From positions 1,116,001 through 1,180,000 of the forward strand of contig NZ_JAMZDX010000002.1 of NCBI RefSeq assembly GCF_024172095.1: a stretch of DNA of 64,000 nucleotides, in the 5' to 3' direction. The stretch comes from Kitasatospora cinereorecta (GTDB lineage: Bacteria > Actinomycetota > Actinomycetes > Streptomycetales > Streptomycetaceae). The position numbers were made by a program, and so were the translations under genes. Shown piece after piece: positions 1 through 8,179 of this stretch (its first letter is position 1; every line of letters begins with the position of its first letter). The notes beneath the pieces were generated by a model. It saw nothing but the letters and a program-made list of their open reading frames with translations, was not told the origin of the DNA and did not search any database.

Positions 1-2
1 TC

Positions 3-782
3 GTCTCCGGCGAGGCGGCGCTGGCGGCCGTCGACACCGCCGGCCGGCGGCTGTGGACCGTGGAACACGACGCGTGGAGCCGCGGCGGGTCCGGTGACGG
101 AGCGTGCGCTGCGAGCCCCGACGGGCGGTACGTGCTGGCCACCACCCCGGGTCCGGTGAACGCGGACGGCTCCTACGACGGCGACCTGTGCATCTGCGTC
201 GACGCGGCGAGCGGAGAAGTCCTCGACCGCGTCGCCCTCACCGCGGCGTCGGCGACCTACACCTTCCACGGCCGGCCCACGGCTGGCGGAGCGCTGCTGC
301 TGTCTGCCGGCCAGGGACAGGAGGAGGCCCTCTCCTACACCGTCGCCTGCACCGACGGGAAACTCGACATCACCCCCGCCGCCCGCCCAGACGAGCTCCT
401 CGCCGGAACCAACCCCGCCGGCGACCGCCTGATCACCCTCGACCGGGCCGGCACCCGCCTCGAACTCCACGCCCTTACCGACGACGGAACCTGGCAGGCC
501 ACCGCAGCGATCGCCCTCACCGACCTCCCCGCCGCAGCCGGCGACGACCGCTTCGTCAACCGCCCCGGATTCGTCTCCGACACCGCCGTCATCGCCGCGA
601 TCGCCGAGCACGACTTCGCGGAGACCTCCCGCCACTTCCTCCTGGACGCGCAGTCCCTCACCCCCGTCGCCGAAATCGCCTACCCGGCCGCTCCCGGCCC
701 CGACCCGCTCGCCCTCGGCGACGGAACCTGGCTGACCGCGACCGGAGACCATGTCAGCCGCCAGAGCGCCGACCACGAGTAG
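3..782 (+). CDS. beta-propeller-like protein, 5' end outside window
   Basis: The reading frame is open from the first bases of the window to a TAG stop, so the start lies upstream. The visible 259 residues alternate short hydrophobic strands with turns such as SPDGRYVLAT, NPAGDRLITLD and LGDGTWLTATG, the pattern of WD40/PQQ-like blades. No enzyme motif is visible. Such proteins are usually scaffolds or ligand sensors, but nothing here names a partner. The next gene on this strand is 240 bases downstream, so this is probably the end of its transcription unit. The fold is a moderate-confidence inference; the coding frame itself is secure. Confidence 0.7.
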   Translation, partial: VSGEAALAAVDTAGRRLWTVEHDAWSRGGSGDGACAASPDGRYVLATTPGPVNADGSYDGDLCICVDAASGEVLDRVALTAASATYTFHGRPTAGGALLLSAGQGQEEALSYTVACTDGKLDITPAARPDELLAGTNPAGDRLITLDRAGTRLELHALTDDGTWQATAAIALTDLPAAAGDDRFVNRPGFVSDTAVIAAIAEHDFAETSRHFLLDAQSLTPVAEIAYPAAPGPDPLALGDGTWLTATGDHVSRQSADHE

Positions 783-1022
783 AGGACCGTGCTTTCAGCG
801 CGCTTCGACCGCTCCCCAGCAACGGCGAAGCGGCCGTAGCCCACGTCGAGGCTCTGCCGCACGGGACACCCGCGGACTGCCGCCCAGTGGGCGGCTGAGA
901 ACGCCTCCCACGATCGGTGCCGATGGGCATCTGCAGCTCCGTACGCCCGCGTCCGCGTCCACGACCTTCACGACTGCGCTAGCCTCGAACCACCATCACC
1001 GGCAAGTGTTTTGGAGGCTACG

Positions 1023-1235
1023 ATGCGGATGGTGTTCGACCCCAGCGAAGCCGACGCGCTGCGCGCCACAGCCCGGGACGCCGCACTGGAAGACCCCACT
1101 CTCGCCTACGTCCTCCTCGACCTGGCGGACCGCGGCATCGACCTGAACGCCTCCCGCACCTGGGACGACATCAAGGCCGAGCGTGGAATCACCCAGGCAG
1201 CCGCCCCCGCCAGCGAGGAGCAGCGCGTTGCCTGA
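1023..1235 (+). CDS. antitoxin of a type II toxin-antitoxin pair
   Basis: A 70-residue acidic protein, probably the DNA-binding antitoxin of the toxin that follows. The ATG at 1023 is preferred over an in-frame TTG at 1011 because GGAGG lies five bases upstream of the ATG. The C-terminal part (DLNASRTWDDIKAERG) has the Trp-Asp-Asp-Ile pattern seen in the toxin-wrapping tail of many RelB/ParD-like antitoxins. Its stop codon overlaps the start of the toxin gene, so the two are translationally coupled. By family habit the pair would autoregulate from a promoter in the preceding 200 bases; no palindrome there stands out. Assignment rests on size, order and overlap. Confidence 0.75.
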   Translation: MRMVFDPSEADALRATARDAALEDPTLAYVLLDLADRGIDLNASRTWDDIKAERGITQAAAPASEEQRVA

Positions 1236-1485
1236 CCGCCCGCTGCGCCGCGCGGTCATCACCTTCCACGAGGTCGCCGAGCGGCAGATGTCCGAGATGG
1301 ACGACGCCGCCCTGGAGCGGCTCAGTCCGCACCTGGACATCATTGCGCTGAACCCGAAGACCGCGGGTGTCCAGATGCGCCCGGACAGCCCAGTCCTCGA
1401 GTATGCGAAGGACGGCGTACGGGTGGCGTACGTTTCCACGGTGCTCGGCACGATCGTGCTCGTTGCCTATGTCGAGGTCGGCTGA
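1228..1485 (+). CDS. RelE/ParE-family toxin
   Basis: An 85-residue protein with the compact RelE/ParE layout: N-terminal helices (TFHEVAERQMSEMDD), a central ALNPKTAGVQM loop and a C-terminal beta sheet (VRVAYVSTVLGTIVLVAYVEV). The chosen start is the TTG at 1228, with GAGGAG nine bases upstream; it overlaps the antitoxin stop by eight bases. Longer in-frame starts (GTG 1183) would put a low-complexity tail inside the antitoxin gene. RelE members cleave ribosome-bound mRNA and ParE members poison gyrase; the sequence does not decide which applies. It should be neutralised by the upstream 70-residue protein. Confidence 0.75.
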   Translation: MPDRPLRRAVITFHEVAERQMSEMDDAALERLSPHLDIIALNPKTAGVQMRPDSPVLEYAKDGVRVAYVSTVLGTIVLVAYVEVG

Positions 1486-1766
1486 GTCCGTCTGTCGCAG
1501 CAGCCGATCGTTCGCGCCCGTGACGGTTTGATGTGATGCAGGCCTGTCACGCGCAGGGACTGGCGTGGCGCCGGGACAAGGGGCCGTGAACGAGCGACTG
1601 TCGGCCACGGCGGACCTTCGAGCTGATTGCCCTTGCACGTCACCGATGCCGCCACATGAGGCGAGGCTCTGAGCTCTCCATGCGGCCGGTCTCCCGCTCC
1701 CAGCCCTTCGCCTCCACCGGCCGTCGCTCTGGGCGATTTGCGGCGCCCGCCGGTCGGGGCCTCGGT

Positions 1767-2459
1767 TCAGTTGGAGCTGCGGGTCGGGGGCGCCTCCTCG
1801 ATGAGGTGGGCGTAGATGACGGTGTTGTCCTGGTATCCGCCGTGGGCGCGGTCGTAGGGCCAGGCGCAGGTGATGAGGCGCAGCTCGGGGCGGCCGGTGG
1901 TCTGGTAGACGCGGTCGGTGGGGAACGCGGTTTTGGGGTAGTTCTGGATGTCGTCGACGAGGAAGCGGGCGGTGCTGCCGTCGCTGCGTTCGATGGTGGT
2001 GGTCTGGCCGGGGACGAGGGTGGAGAGGCGGTAGAAGACGGCGGTGCCCTGCCGGGTGTCGAGGTGGCCGACGACGACGGCGGTTCCTCCCTCGCCGGGT
2101 GTGATGCCGTCGGCGTACCAGCCGGCGAGGTTGCGGTCGTCCGAGGCGGGCGGCGGGAGGGTTCCGGTGGCGTCCAGGTGCAGGGGCACCAGCGGGGCGT
2201 CGACGGACAGGCCGGGGATCCGGATCCGGAGCGGCTCGGAGCGCGACATCGGTGCCGGTGGCGTCCGGTCGGCAAGCAGAGTCGCGGGCGCTCCCGAGTG
2301 GTGCACGGAGAGGCGCGCCGGCCGGGGGGTGCTGTCCGCGGCGATGGACCAAGCCCCGGCGGAGAGCAGTCCGGCCACCACCAGGAGCACGCCGGGAATG
2401 AACACCGAGCCCGGCCGCGGTGTCGGGCCGGGCTCGGGGTGCGGCATCTGGTCGGGCAC
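1767..2459 (-). CDS. class F sortase (copy 1)
   Basis: A 230-residue transpeptidase that should cut a C-terminal sorting signal and join the surface protein to the cell wall or another acceptor. One N-terminal membrane helix (about residues 18-42) is followed by a Pro/Ala linker and the sortase barrel. The catalytic set is visible: His132 in VVGHLDT, Cys198 in LITCAWPYD and Arg204. The motif ASDDRNLAGWYADG is typical of actinobacterial class F enzymes. GTG start with GGGAGAG just upstream. It lies 82 bases downstream of an Excalibur protein carrying a sorting-like tail, its probable substrate, and the whole pair recurs at 21.8-23.0 kb. Confidence 0.92.
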   Translation of the reverse strand: MPDQMPHPEPGPTPRPGSVFIPGVLLVVAGLLSAGAWSIAADSTPRPARLSVHHSGAPATLLADRTPPAPMSRSEPLRIRIPGLSVDAPLVPLHLDATGTLPPPASDDRNLAGWYADGITPGEGGTAVVVGHLDTRQGTAVFYRLSTLVPGQTTTIERSDGSTARFLVDDIQNYPKTAFPTDRVYQTTGRPELRLITCAWPYDRAHGGYQDNTVIYAHLIEEAPPTRSSN

Positions 2460-2541
2460 CGTGCTCTCCCACTCGCAGGGTTGGGGTGAACGCGTCGGCC
2501 CGGCCGGCGGTCCGTGGCGGGTCGCCGGCCGGGCGGGGGCT

Positions 2542-2991
2542 TCAGCGCCGCTGATCCGCGGTCAGGCGGCGGCGGACCACCACCGCGCCTGCGGCGGTGA
2601 CGACGGCCGCACCGGCGAGACCGGCCGTCAGGAGCCGGGTGTCAGCAGGCCCGCTGCCGGCCGCGACCGCACCCGCGGGAGCCTGGGCGGCAGCAGCCGC
2701 AGCGCCACCGGCGGACGGCGCTGCCGCTGCGCCAGCGCCCGCTGCGCCGGCGGTGGTTGCCGCGGGACTGCTCGCTGCGGCGTGCGGCAGGTCCTCGCAG
2801 GCGATGCCGTCGTGGTCGGCGTCCAGGTGGTTGGGGTCCGACGGGTCGGCGTTGAGGACGGCTTGGGCCTCCTCCTGTGTGGCGAAGTTCGCGCAATCGA
2901 GGTCGCCGGTCTGGGCGTGAGCTATGCCGGCAAGCGGAAGGCCGGCGACGAACGCCAGGAGGGCGGTTGTGGTGGCGGCGCGGAAACGCAT
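2542..2991 (-). CDS. secreted Excalibur-domain surface protein, probable sortase substrate (copy 1)
   Basis: A 149-residue exported protein. Residues 1-26 form a signal peptide ending AHA. An Excalibur calcium-binding motif follows ([10 protein letters not shown], about 57-66) with its partner Cys in DLDCANF. An Ala-rich spacer leads to GSGPADTR (115-119 = PADTR), a hydrophobic helix and an RRR tail. That last block has the architecture of a cell-wall sorting signal with PADTR where LPXTG would be. ATG start with GGAGG four bases upstream. It is transcribed ahead of the sortase gene. The sortase-substrate link is an inference from adjacency and from the conserved duplicate pair. Confidence 0.88.
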   Translation of the reverse strand: MRFRAATTTALLAFVAGLPLAGIAHAQTGDLDCANFATQEEAQAVLNADPSDPNHLDADHDGIACEDLPHAAASSPAATTAGAAGAGAAAAPSAGGAAAAAAQAPAGAVAAGSGPADTRLLTAGLAGAAVVTAAGAVVVRRRLTADQRR

Positions 2992-3020
2992 GGAACCTCC
3001 AGTCGCTATATGGGTCCCCC

Positions 3021-3037
3021 TCGCTACTCAAGGTATG
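3021..3037 (-). promoter_or_regulatory. conserved element upstream of Excalibur gene (copy 1)
   Basis: The stretch TCGCTACTCAAGGTATG, 30-46 bases upstream of the Excalibur ATG, is identical to bases 23049-23065 at the same position before the second copy, although sequence on both sides has diverged. Read on the coding strand it contains ATACCTTGAGTAGCG. Retention suggests promoter or untranslated leader function; it may also be residual identity from the duplication. Confidence 0.5.
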
Positions 3038-3254
3038 GACGGCTCTGTCCGTCGCCAGCCGAGCAGGTACTGCAGACGGGTCTGAGGCGGGGACGTTCGG
3101 CCTGATCGGTCCAGCGATGAGCCGGAGATGCCCCACTAGGCCGACCGTGTACAGACCAATGCGCTGTCGTCCACGCCAGAGATCCGGCTCTGTCGGGGCG
3201 TGCAGGCCACCTTGTGCTCAACGGAGCCGAGGTGAACCGCCCCGGGCGCTTCCT

Positions 3255-3280
3255 CCTTGGCCCCCCAGGTAGGGCCAAGG
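3255..3280. repeat. inverted repeat upstream of XRE gene
   Basis: CCTTGGCCC and GGGCCAAGG (3255-3263 and 3272-3280) form a perfect 9-bp inverted repeat with an 8-base spacer. It sits in the 515-base gap between the divergent Excalibur and XRE genes, so it could be an operator or a transcription stop. The rest of that gap holds only the conserved element at 3021 and no supportable gene. Confidence 0.4.
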
Positions 3281-3506
3281 CACTACCACTGGTGATGGAG
3301 GTTTGGTCTACCCAGCTCCAGCAGGGCTGCGACACTGTGGATCATGATTGACTGGCGACCCCTTGCGTTGCCGCCTTCTCCGAGCCCGCCGCCGATGCTC
3401 CCGTGTCGGTTCGTGCAGCTCGGCGAACCGGCCAAGGGACCGGCCAGCCATGTCCGGTCGGATCGGTTAGCTCCGGCCGATACTTCGGCGAGTGGAGAGG
3501 CGGCCA

Positions 3507-3938
3507 GTGACGAATCAGCTCGGCACGCTGTTACGTCGCCTGCGGAAGCAGGCGGGGCTGACGCAGGAACAGGTGGCGGAACGGTCCGGGGTGAGCGTAA
3601 GTACCATCCGTCGGCTGGAGAACGGCAGGTCCACTGATTACCGCGTGGGAACGGTCAACCTGCTGGCCGACGCCCTCGATGCCGGGCCGGAGGATCGGCC
3701 TCTGCTGGCAGCCGCGATCGCGAGAGTACAGGGGCAAAGTCCGCAGCGGCGCTTGACTCGGATCCCGGTTGCTGCTCGCCCGCGGTCTCGGCCGCCTGCG
3801 GCAGGCAGGACCGGTGGAGGTGGACGAGCTGGCCGGGTTCGCCGGGACCGTGACGACCGGCCGGGGCGCTGCCGTCGTGCCTCCCCAGCCGGCCGGGGAC
3901 TGAGCTATGGCCGCAGGACGAGCTTCCCGGCGGCGTGA
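3507..3938 (+). pseudogene. XRE-family helix-turn-helix protein, probably frameshifted
   Basis: Residues 1-75 form a clean XRE helix-turn-helix (RRLRKQAGLTQEQVAERSG, then VSTIRRLENGRS). It closely resembles the N-terminus of the HTH-NACHT protein at 33081-35414. GTG start at 3507 with GGAGAGG six bases upstream. After about residue 78 the frame turns into Arg/Pro-rich sequence, while the other frame from about 3757 reads plausibly (ARGLGRLRQAGPVEVDELAG, then a stop near 3903). A single base change around 3750 would join the two. I read it as a broken DNA-binding gene; a short natural HTH protein is the alternative. Confidence 0.6.
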
Positions 3939-4801
3939 CCACTCGCGCTCAGCTCCTGCGCCTTCGCGGCGTCCTCCAGCGGAAGGCTCTGCGCGATGCG
4001 CACCGTGAGCTTGCCGTCGGCTGCGAGGCGGGCGTACTCGCCGAGGCGGGAACCGAACGGGGCGGGGCCGGAGAAGGTGACGCCCAGCTCGGCGGCCTTC
4101 GGATCGGCGATGGTGATGATCCGGTCGGTGCCGCTGAGCAGGTCGATCGACACCTCCAGGTCGCCCGCCCCCGCGGCGTCGTACACGGCGTCGATGCCCT
4201 GCGGTGCGGCCTCGCGGACCCGGTCGGCGAGGCCGGTGCCGTAGGCGACCGGGATCGCGCCCAGCGAGCGCAGGTAGTCGTGGTTGCCGGGGGAGGCGGT
4301 GCCGATGACCGTGGCGCCGCGGGCGACCGCGAGCTGAACACCGACGGCGCCGGTCACACCCGCGGCTCCGTGCAGCAGGAGCGTGTCGCCTTCCCCGACG
4401 CCGAGGGCGTCGAGCACGCGGACCGAGGTCTCGACGGCGACGGGCAGTGCCGCGGCGAGGTCCCAGTCGAGGTCCGCGGGCTTCGGGCCGAAGTCGACGG
4501 CCAGCGCGTGCTCGGCGTACGCGCCGGTGACGGTCCAGCCCAGGACCTCGTCACCCACCGCGACGCCGGTCACGCCTTCGCCGACCTCGTCGACGACGCC
4601 GGCCGCCTCCACGCCGGGGATCGCCGGGAACGGCGGCGCTATCTGCGGCCTCCACCCGTTGCGGATCTTGTAGTCGAGCGGGTTGACCGCTGCCGCCACG
4701 ACCTTCAGCCGCACCTGTCCGGGTCCGGCGTGCGGCTCGTCGACCTCTGCGAGGCGGAGGACTTCTGGGCCGCCGAACTCGGTGTAGGTGATCGCCTTCA
4801 T
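3905..4801 (-). CDS. NADP-dependent zeta-crystallin-type oxidoreductase
   Basis: A 298-residue MDR-superfamily reductase. It starts MKAITYTEFGGPEVL, the usual opening of quinone oxidoreductases, and carries AAVNPLDYKIRNG, the GVEAAGVV turn and a Rossmann motif (HGAAGVTGAVGVQLA, about residues 145-160). No structural or catalytic zinc ligands are visible, fitting zinc-free quinone/enone reductases. A longer in-frame extension to 4954 was rejected because GGAGCAGG lies just before ATG 4801. It follows the NmrA-like gene on the same strand after 55 bases filled by a 20-bp tandem repeat. The divergent AraC gene is the likely regulator. Substrate unknown. Confidence 0.9.
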   Translation of the reverse strand: MKAITYTEFGGPEVLRLAEVDEPHAGPGQVRLKVVAAAVNPLDYKIRNGWRPQIAPPFPAIPGVEAAGVVDEVGEGVTGVAVGDEVLGWTVTGAYAEHALAVDFGPKPADLDWDLAAALPVAVETSVRVLDALGVGEGDTLLLHGAAGVTGAVGVQLAVARGATVIGTASPGNHDYLRSLGAIPVAYGTGLADRVREAAPQGIDAVYDAAGAGDLEVSIDLLSGTDRIITIADPKAAELGVTFSGPAPFGSRLGEYARLAADGKLTVRIAQSLPLEDAAKAQELSASGHAAGKLVLRP

Positions 4802-4820
4802 GTCCTGCTCCAGTGCTCGT

Positions 4821-4860
4821 CGCTCTAGGTGAAAGACCAACGCTCTAGGTGAAAGATCAA
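4821..4860. repeat. two tandem 20-bp direct repeats, possible AraC-type operator
   Basis: CGCTCTAGGTGAAAGACCAA (4821-4840) is followed at once by the same 20 bases with one change, C to T (4841-4860). The pair fills almost all of the gap between the NmrA-like gene and the oxidoreductase, and includes the former's stop codon. Two half-sites two helical turns apart on one face are typical of AraC-family binding sites, and an AraC gene lies 1.1 kb away. Confidence 0.6.
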
Positions 4861-5735
4861 CCTTGGCCTGGACCGGCGGGCGCGGTCCAGCCGGTGGATC
4901 GGATCCACTCGGCCAGGTCCAGGGTGGCCGGCTCGATCGCCCGCACCACCGCAAGATCCGACGGGTGTTCCGCCGCCTTCGCGAACTGGCGGAACATCGC
5001 CCTGTCGAGGTCGCTGGGAAGCACGCTCAACGGGAGGGCCTCGTAACGTGCCGGGAGCCCGGCGCGCGCGCCGAACGCCGCGGCGATCTGAGGGCCCGTC
5101 AGCTCGTCGCCGACGAGCTCGACGGCTCCGCCGGGCGCCTCCGCGGTGTCGAGCAGGAGTGCAGCGGCGACCCGGCCGACGTCCCTGACCGAGATCATCT
5201 TCAGGGCGACGTCCTCCGGCAGCGGCAGCCTCAGCACGACCTCTCCGTGCTCCAGGCTCGGTGCCATCTCCTCCATGAAGGGGGTTGGGCGAACCATCGC
5301 GGCCCTGAGGCCGGACTTCCTCAGGTGCTCCTCGATCGAGTGCTTCGAGTCATGGTGCGGCACACCCCGCTCCCGGTCCGCGCCGAAGACCGAGTTGAAC
5401 ACGACGTGCGGGACGCGTGCCGCGACCGCCGCGTCGACGAGCGCGGTGCCGATGCGGATCTCCGTCTCGACCTCTTCGAGGTTGTTCGCCTCCGGGGTCA
5501 TGAAGTAGAACGCCTTGACCGCCGTCAGCGCGGCGGCCAACGACGCCGGGTCGTCGGTCCGGATGGCCGCCAGCTCGACGCCGCGGGCGGCCAGCGCCTG
5601 AGCCCGGTCGGATTGCGGGTTGCGGACCAGGGCCCGCACCGGGGCCTTGCGGTCCAGCAGCGCGTCGACCACCGCCCCGCCCTGTTGCCCCGTCGCGCCG
5701 AAGACTGCGATCGTGCCGGTCGTCTGTGTGCTCAT
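4857..5735 (-). CDS. NmrA-like NAD(P)-binding protein
   Basis: A 292-residue atypical short-chain dehydrogenase. The N-terminus reads TIAVFGATGQQGGAVVDALL, the GxxGxxG dinucleotide-binding loop of NmrA/HSCARG-type proteins, followed by VRALVRNPQS where NADP phosphate is usually held. The Tyr-x3-Lys pair of classical SDRs is not evident, as in NmrA sensors. ATG 5735 is preferred to GTG 5744 because AAGGGTGG is correctly spaced only for the former. A 39-codon reading frame ends on this start codon. It could be a redox sensor or a reductase. It is transcribed away from the AraC gene and toward the downstream oxidoreductase. Confidence 0.88.
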   Translation of the reverse strand: MSTQTTGTIAVFGATGQQGGAVVDALLDRKAPVRALVRNPQSDRAQALAARGVELAAIRTDDPASLAAALTAVKAFYFMTPEANNLEEVETEIRIGTALVDAAVAARVPHVVFNSVFGADRERGVPHHDSKHSIEEHLRKSGLRAAMVRPTPFMEEMAPSLEHGEVVLRLPLPEDVALKMISVRDVGRVAAALLLDTAEAPGGAVELVGDELTGPQIAAAFGARAGLPARYEALPLSVLPSDLDRAMFRQFAKAAEHPSDLAVVRAIEPATLDLAEWIRSTGWTAPAGPGQG

Positions 5736-5851
5736 CGCTGCCACCCTTCACTCAGGGCGTGAGCGAGGTGAGCACGAGTCCGGTGTTGACCTCGGCGGTG
5801 GGGGAAGGACGACGCGGGCGCGGCGTCCTCGAGCTTGATCTGTTGTGACAT
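5732..5851 (-). CDS. possible 39-codon upstream peptide
   Basis: ATG 5851 has GGAGAC just upstream and opens a 39-residue frame (MSQQIKLEDAAPASSF...) whose TGA overlaps the ATG of the NmrA-like gene as ATGA. A second frame within it reads AEVNTGLVLTSLTP and stops, so it may instead be the frameshifted relic of a small gene. Either a translationally coupled leader or debris; no family recognised. Confidence 0.35.
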   Translation of the reverse strand: MSQQIKLEDAAPASSFPHRRGQHRTRAHLAHALSEGWQR

Positions 5852-5942
5852 GTCTCCACGATGCGTCTGCGGCGCCAGGCGTACCACCGGTATCCCGCCA
5901 GGTTCTTCCGATAACCCGCCAGTGTCGGGTAGCCTCAATCGC

Positions 5943-6728
5943 GTGTCCGACCCCAGCGGCGAGCCGAGCTTCTGCACCGACGATGGGCCGTTGTCGGCGC
6001 CACTGGCCCATGGCGCTGACGTGGCCGCGCACTTCCACGACTATGGCCAGCTCCGCTACGCCGCGCGTGGGGCCCTGGTCACAGCGACCCAGGTGGGCAC
6101 CTGGGTGGCGCCGGCCAGTCGGATCATGTGGGTGCCGCCCTTCGCGGTGCACAGCAGCAAGGCGTACGGCGAGACGGACATCCGGGTGCTGTCGCTGCCC
6201 GTGACGCTGACCGGACAGCTGCCGGCCGAGCCGTCGGTTTTCGTGGCGAGCGCGTTGCTGCGCGAGGCCTATCTGGCGCTGATGAGCGAGGGCGAGCCGC
6301 TGGAGAGCCCCCGTGCGCGGCTGCTGATCGACGTCGTACTCGCCGAACTCGCCCACGCCGCACAAGAGCCGCTGCGCCTCCCGGAGCCGAGCGACCGGCG
6401 CCTCAAGGCGGTCACCGACCTGCTTCACGCGGACCCAGCAAGCCCAGCGACCCTGGCCGAGCTGGGCCACCGCACCGGCGCCAGCGAACGCACCCTGAGC
6501 CGACTGTTCGGCAGCGAGCTGTCGATGAGCTTCCACCAGTGGCGTACCCTGCTGCGCATCCAACGGGCGCTGATCGAGCTCAGCGACGGCGCCTCGGTCA
6601 CCGACACGGCGATCCGGCTGGGCTGGTCGAACCCCAGCAGCTTCATCGACGCCTTCACCGTGCTGGTCGGTCAGACACCCGGAGGCTATCGCTCGTCGGC
6701 TCGGTCCTCCCGCAGCACCCATGGGTGA
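5943..6728 (+). CDS. AraC-family transcriptional regulator
   Basis: A 261-residue regulator with an N-terminal cupin-like sensing region (HGADVAAHFHDYGQLRYAARG, then WVPPFAVHSSKAYG) and two C-terminal helix-turn-helix units. The first is TLAELGHRTGASERTLSRLF and the second is VTDTAIRLGWSNPSSFIDAF. The GTG at 5943 begins the conserved part; an in-frame ATG at 5835 would add an Arg-rich tail across the divergent promoter. No strong ribosome site precedes 5943, so leaderless translation is possible. It faces away from the two oxidoreductase genes, its likely targets. The inducer is unknown. Confidence 0.9.
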   Translation: MSDPSGEPSFCTDDGPLSAPLAHGADVAAHFHDYGQLRYAARGALVTATQVGTWVAPASRIMWVPPFAVHSSKAYGETDIRVLSLPVTLTGQLPAEPSVFVASALLREAYLALMSEGEPLESPRARLLIDVVLAELAHAAQEPLRLPEPSDRRLKAVTDLLHADPASPATLAELGHRTGASERTLSRLFGSELSMSFHQWRTLLRIQRALIELSDGASVTDTAIRLGWSNPSSFIDAFTVLVGQTPGGYRSSARSSRSTHG

Positions 6729-6804
6729 GAGGTTGGCGGGGTAGCCGTAGTTCCTGGCGGAACATCGGTGGCAGCCCAATGTTGCGGGAACCCACGCTGG
6801 AAGG

Positions 6805-7548
6805 GTGACTTCCTCCGCCACCACCCAGAGCTCCTCACCAGCATCGGCGGCCTCGGCCGGTGCGACGCTGAGCGACCTCATCGTCCAGTCGCTGACCCCT
6901 GGTGAGATGCTGCTCAAGCTGACCGGCTCCAGCTGTTCGGGCAAGACCACCCTCGCCTACTCCGTGGGCGAGCGGCTGGAGCGGGTCGCCGTGCACGACT
7001 TCGACGAGCTCGGCGTACCGGAAGGCGCCGATCGCCAGTGGCGCAACCGCACGACCGAGATGTGGGTGCGTCGCGCGCTGGAGTACCAGGACCGCGGCGT
7101 CGACCTCCTGCTGACCGGACAGTCTCCCCTGGGAGAAGTCCTGGCCAGCCCCTCCGCCCCGCTGCTGAATGGAATCGCAGTGTGTCTGGTCGACGTGTCC
7201 GACGAGGTCCGGCGCGACAGGCTCACCATGCGCGACTCGGGCCGATGGGACGCTCCGGCAGTTGACGCCTTCCTCGGCTGGGCCGCCTGGCACCGTCGGC
7301 ACGCCGAAGATCCCCGATACCGACCCGACGTCATCATCGACGACAGCTGGCACCGTATGGCCTGGCACCGCTGGACCGGGTGGACTGCCGACGATCGGCG
7401 ATGGCGCACCCATCTGCTCGACACCACGAACCAGCCCGTCGCGGAATCCGTAGACCAGGTTGAGCAATGGGTGATCCAACAGCGCGACTCGCTCCGATCC
7501 GGCGGTCCCCCCCTGTCGCAGGGCTGGTCAGACCAGACAGCCGCCTGA
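6805..7548 (+). CDS. P-loop ATP-binding protein, kinase-like
   Basis: A protein of up to 247 residues with a Walker A loop LTGSSCSGKTTLAY (about residues 39-53) and an acidic strand VAVHDFDELGVP. These are followed by VCLVDVSDEVRRDRLTMRD, the shape of small-molecule or nucleotide kinases. The remainder is Trp/Arg-rich without a recognised domain. The GTG at 6805 directly abuts GGAAGG, which is too close to work well; ATG 6907, just before the P-loop, is the alternative start. It is not coupled to neighbours; the AraC gene ends 76 bases upstream. Function unassigned. Confidence 0.8.
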   Translation: MTSSATTQSSSPASAASAGATLSDLIVQSLTPGEMLLKLTGSSCSGKTTLAYSVGERLERVAVHDFDELGVPEGADRQWRNRTTEMWVRRALEYQDRGVDLLLTGQSPLGEVLASPSAPLLNGIAVCLVDVSDEVRRDRLTMRDSGRWDAPAVDAFLGWAAWHRRHAEDPRYRPDVIIDDSWHRMAWHRWTGWTADDRRWRTHLLDTTNQPVAESVDQVEQWVIQQRDSLRSGGPPLSQGWSDQTAA

Positions 7549-7561
7549 GCCGACCGCGACT

Positions 7562-7589
7562 CTTGATCCACTTTCGCAACAGACCCTAG
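7562..7589. repeat. relic terminal repeat of an IS5/IS427-type element
   Basis: CTTGATCCACTTTCGCAACA followed by GACCCTAG resembles the right end of the IS427-type element at 28801-28829 (CTTGATCATCTTTGAAGACG, then GACCCTAG). Both end on the CTAG target. No transposase is adjacent. A broken reading frame begins exactly at this CTAG, so an element probably inserted here and was later lost. Confidence 0.45.
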
Positions 7590-8116
7590 GCCCGCACCTT
7601 GGTCATCCCGCAACCGCCGCCGAGCAGTTGATGGTGCTGGCCGCGGCCTCGAACGGCGAGGCCGCCGCGGCCTGGCTACCGGACAGTCGCACCGTGTGCG
7701 CGTTCTGGCTCACGCTCGCGGACGACGGCCGGCCCTCCCCGCCGGCGGGACGGCCGGACGGGCGCGGCACGGCGCACACCGTCTCCTGCGGCGACGTACC
7801 TTAGCACCCCGGCACAATCGGCCTGAAGGACGACGCCGCGCAGGCCGACGGCATCAGCTTTGTGGTGCTGCTGGCCGGGACGGACGAACCGCTGGCGATG
7901 TCCGACGGCTGGGGACGCGAGCGCTGCGGTCCGCTGCGCCAGCAGGTCGCCCGCGCCGCGGACGGCCGCACCTTCCACGTGGCCTCGTACCAGTTCCTGA
8001 CCCACAGCGGACCGCAGACCTTCACGCACAGCGGCCGCACACCGGAGGCTCGGTTGTGCACTGCCGGCGGCGACCTCTGCCGCGAGCCGATGCCCGTCGG
8101 CCGAGCCCATGCCGAG
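7586..8116 (+). pseudogene. gene fragment interrupted by an in-frame TAG
   Basis: One frame reads convincingly on both sides of a TAG at 7802-7804: GEAAAAWLPDSRTVCAFWLT before it, ISFVVLLAGTDEPLAMSDGW and ARAADGRTFHVASYQFLTHS after it. Codon use is biased throughout. The 5' end begins at an insertion-sequence relic and the 3' end dissolves near 8110. No family was recognised. The stop could be a sequencing error, but the loss of both ends argues for a true pseudogene. Confidence 0.5.
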
Positions 8117-8179
8117 CCCACCGGTCGACGCGCACCGCCGGGCCCGCGGCGGTGGCCGGGCCCACCCGGTCGCTGCTGG

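Noticed and set aside
3905-4954. Longer oxidoreductase starting at 4954
   Set aside because: The extra 51 residues have no counterpart in the family, cross the tandem repeat and lack a ribosome site; ATG 4801 has one.
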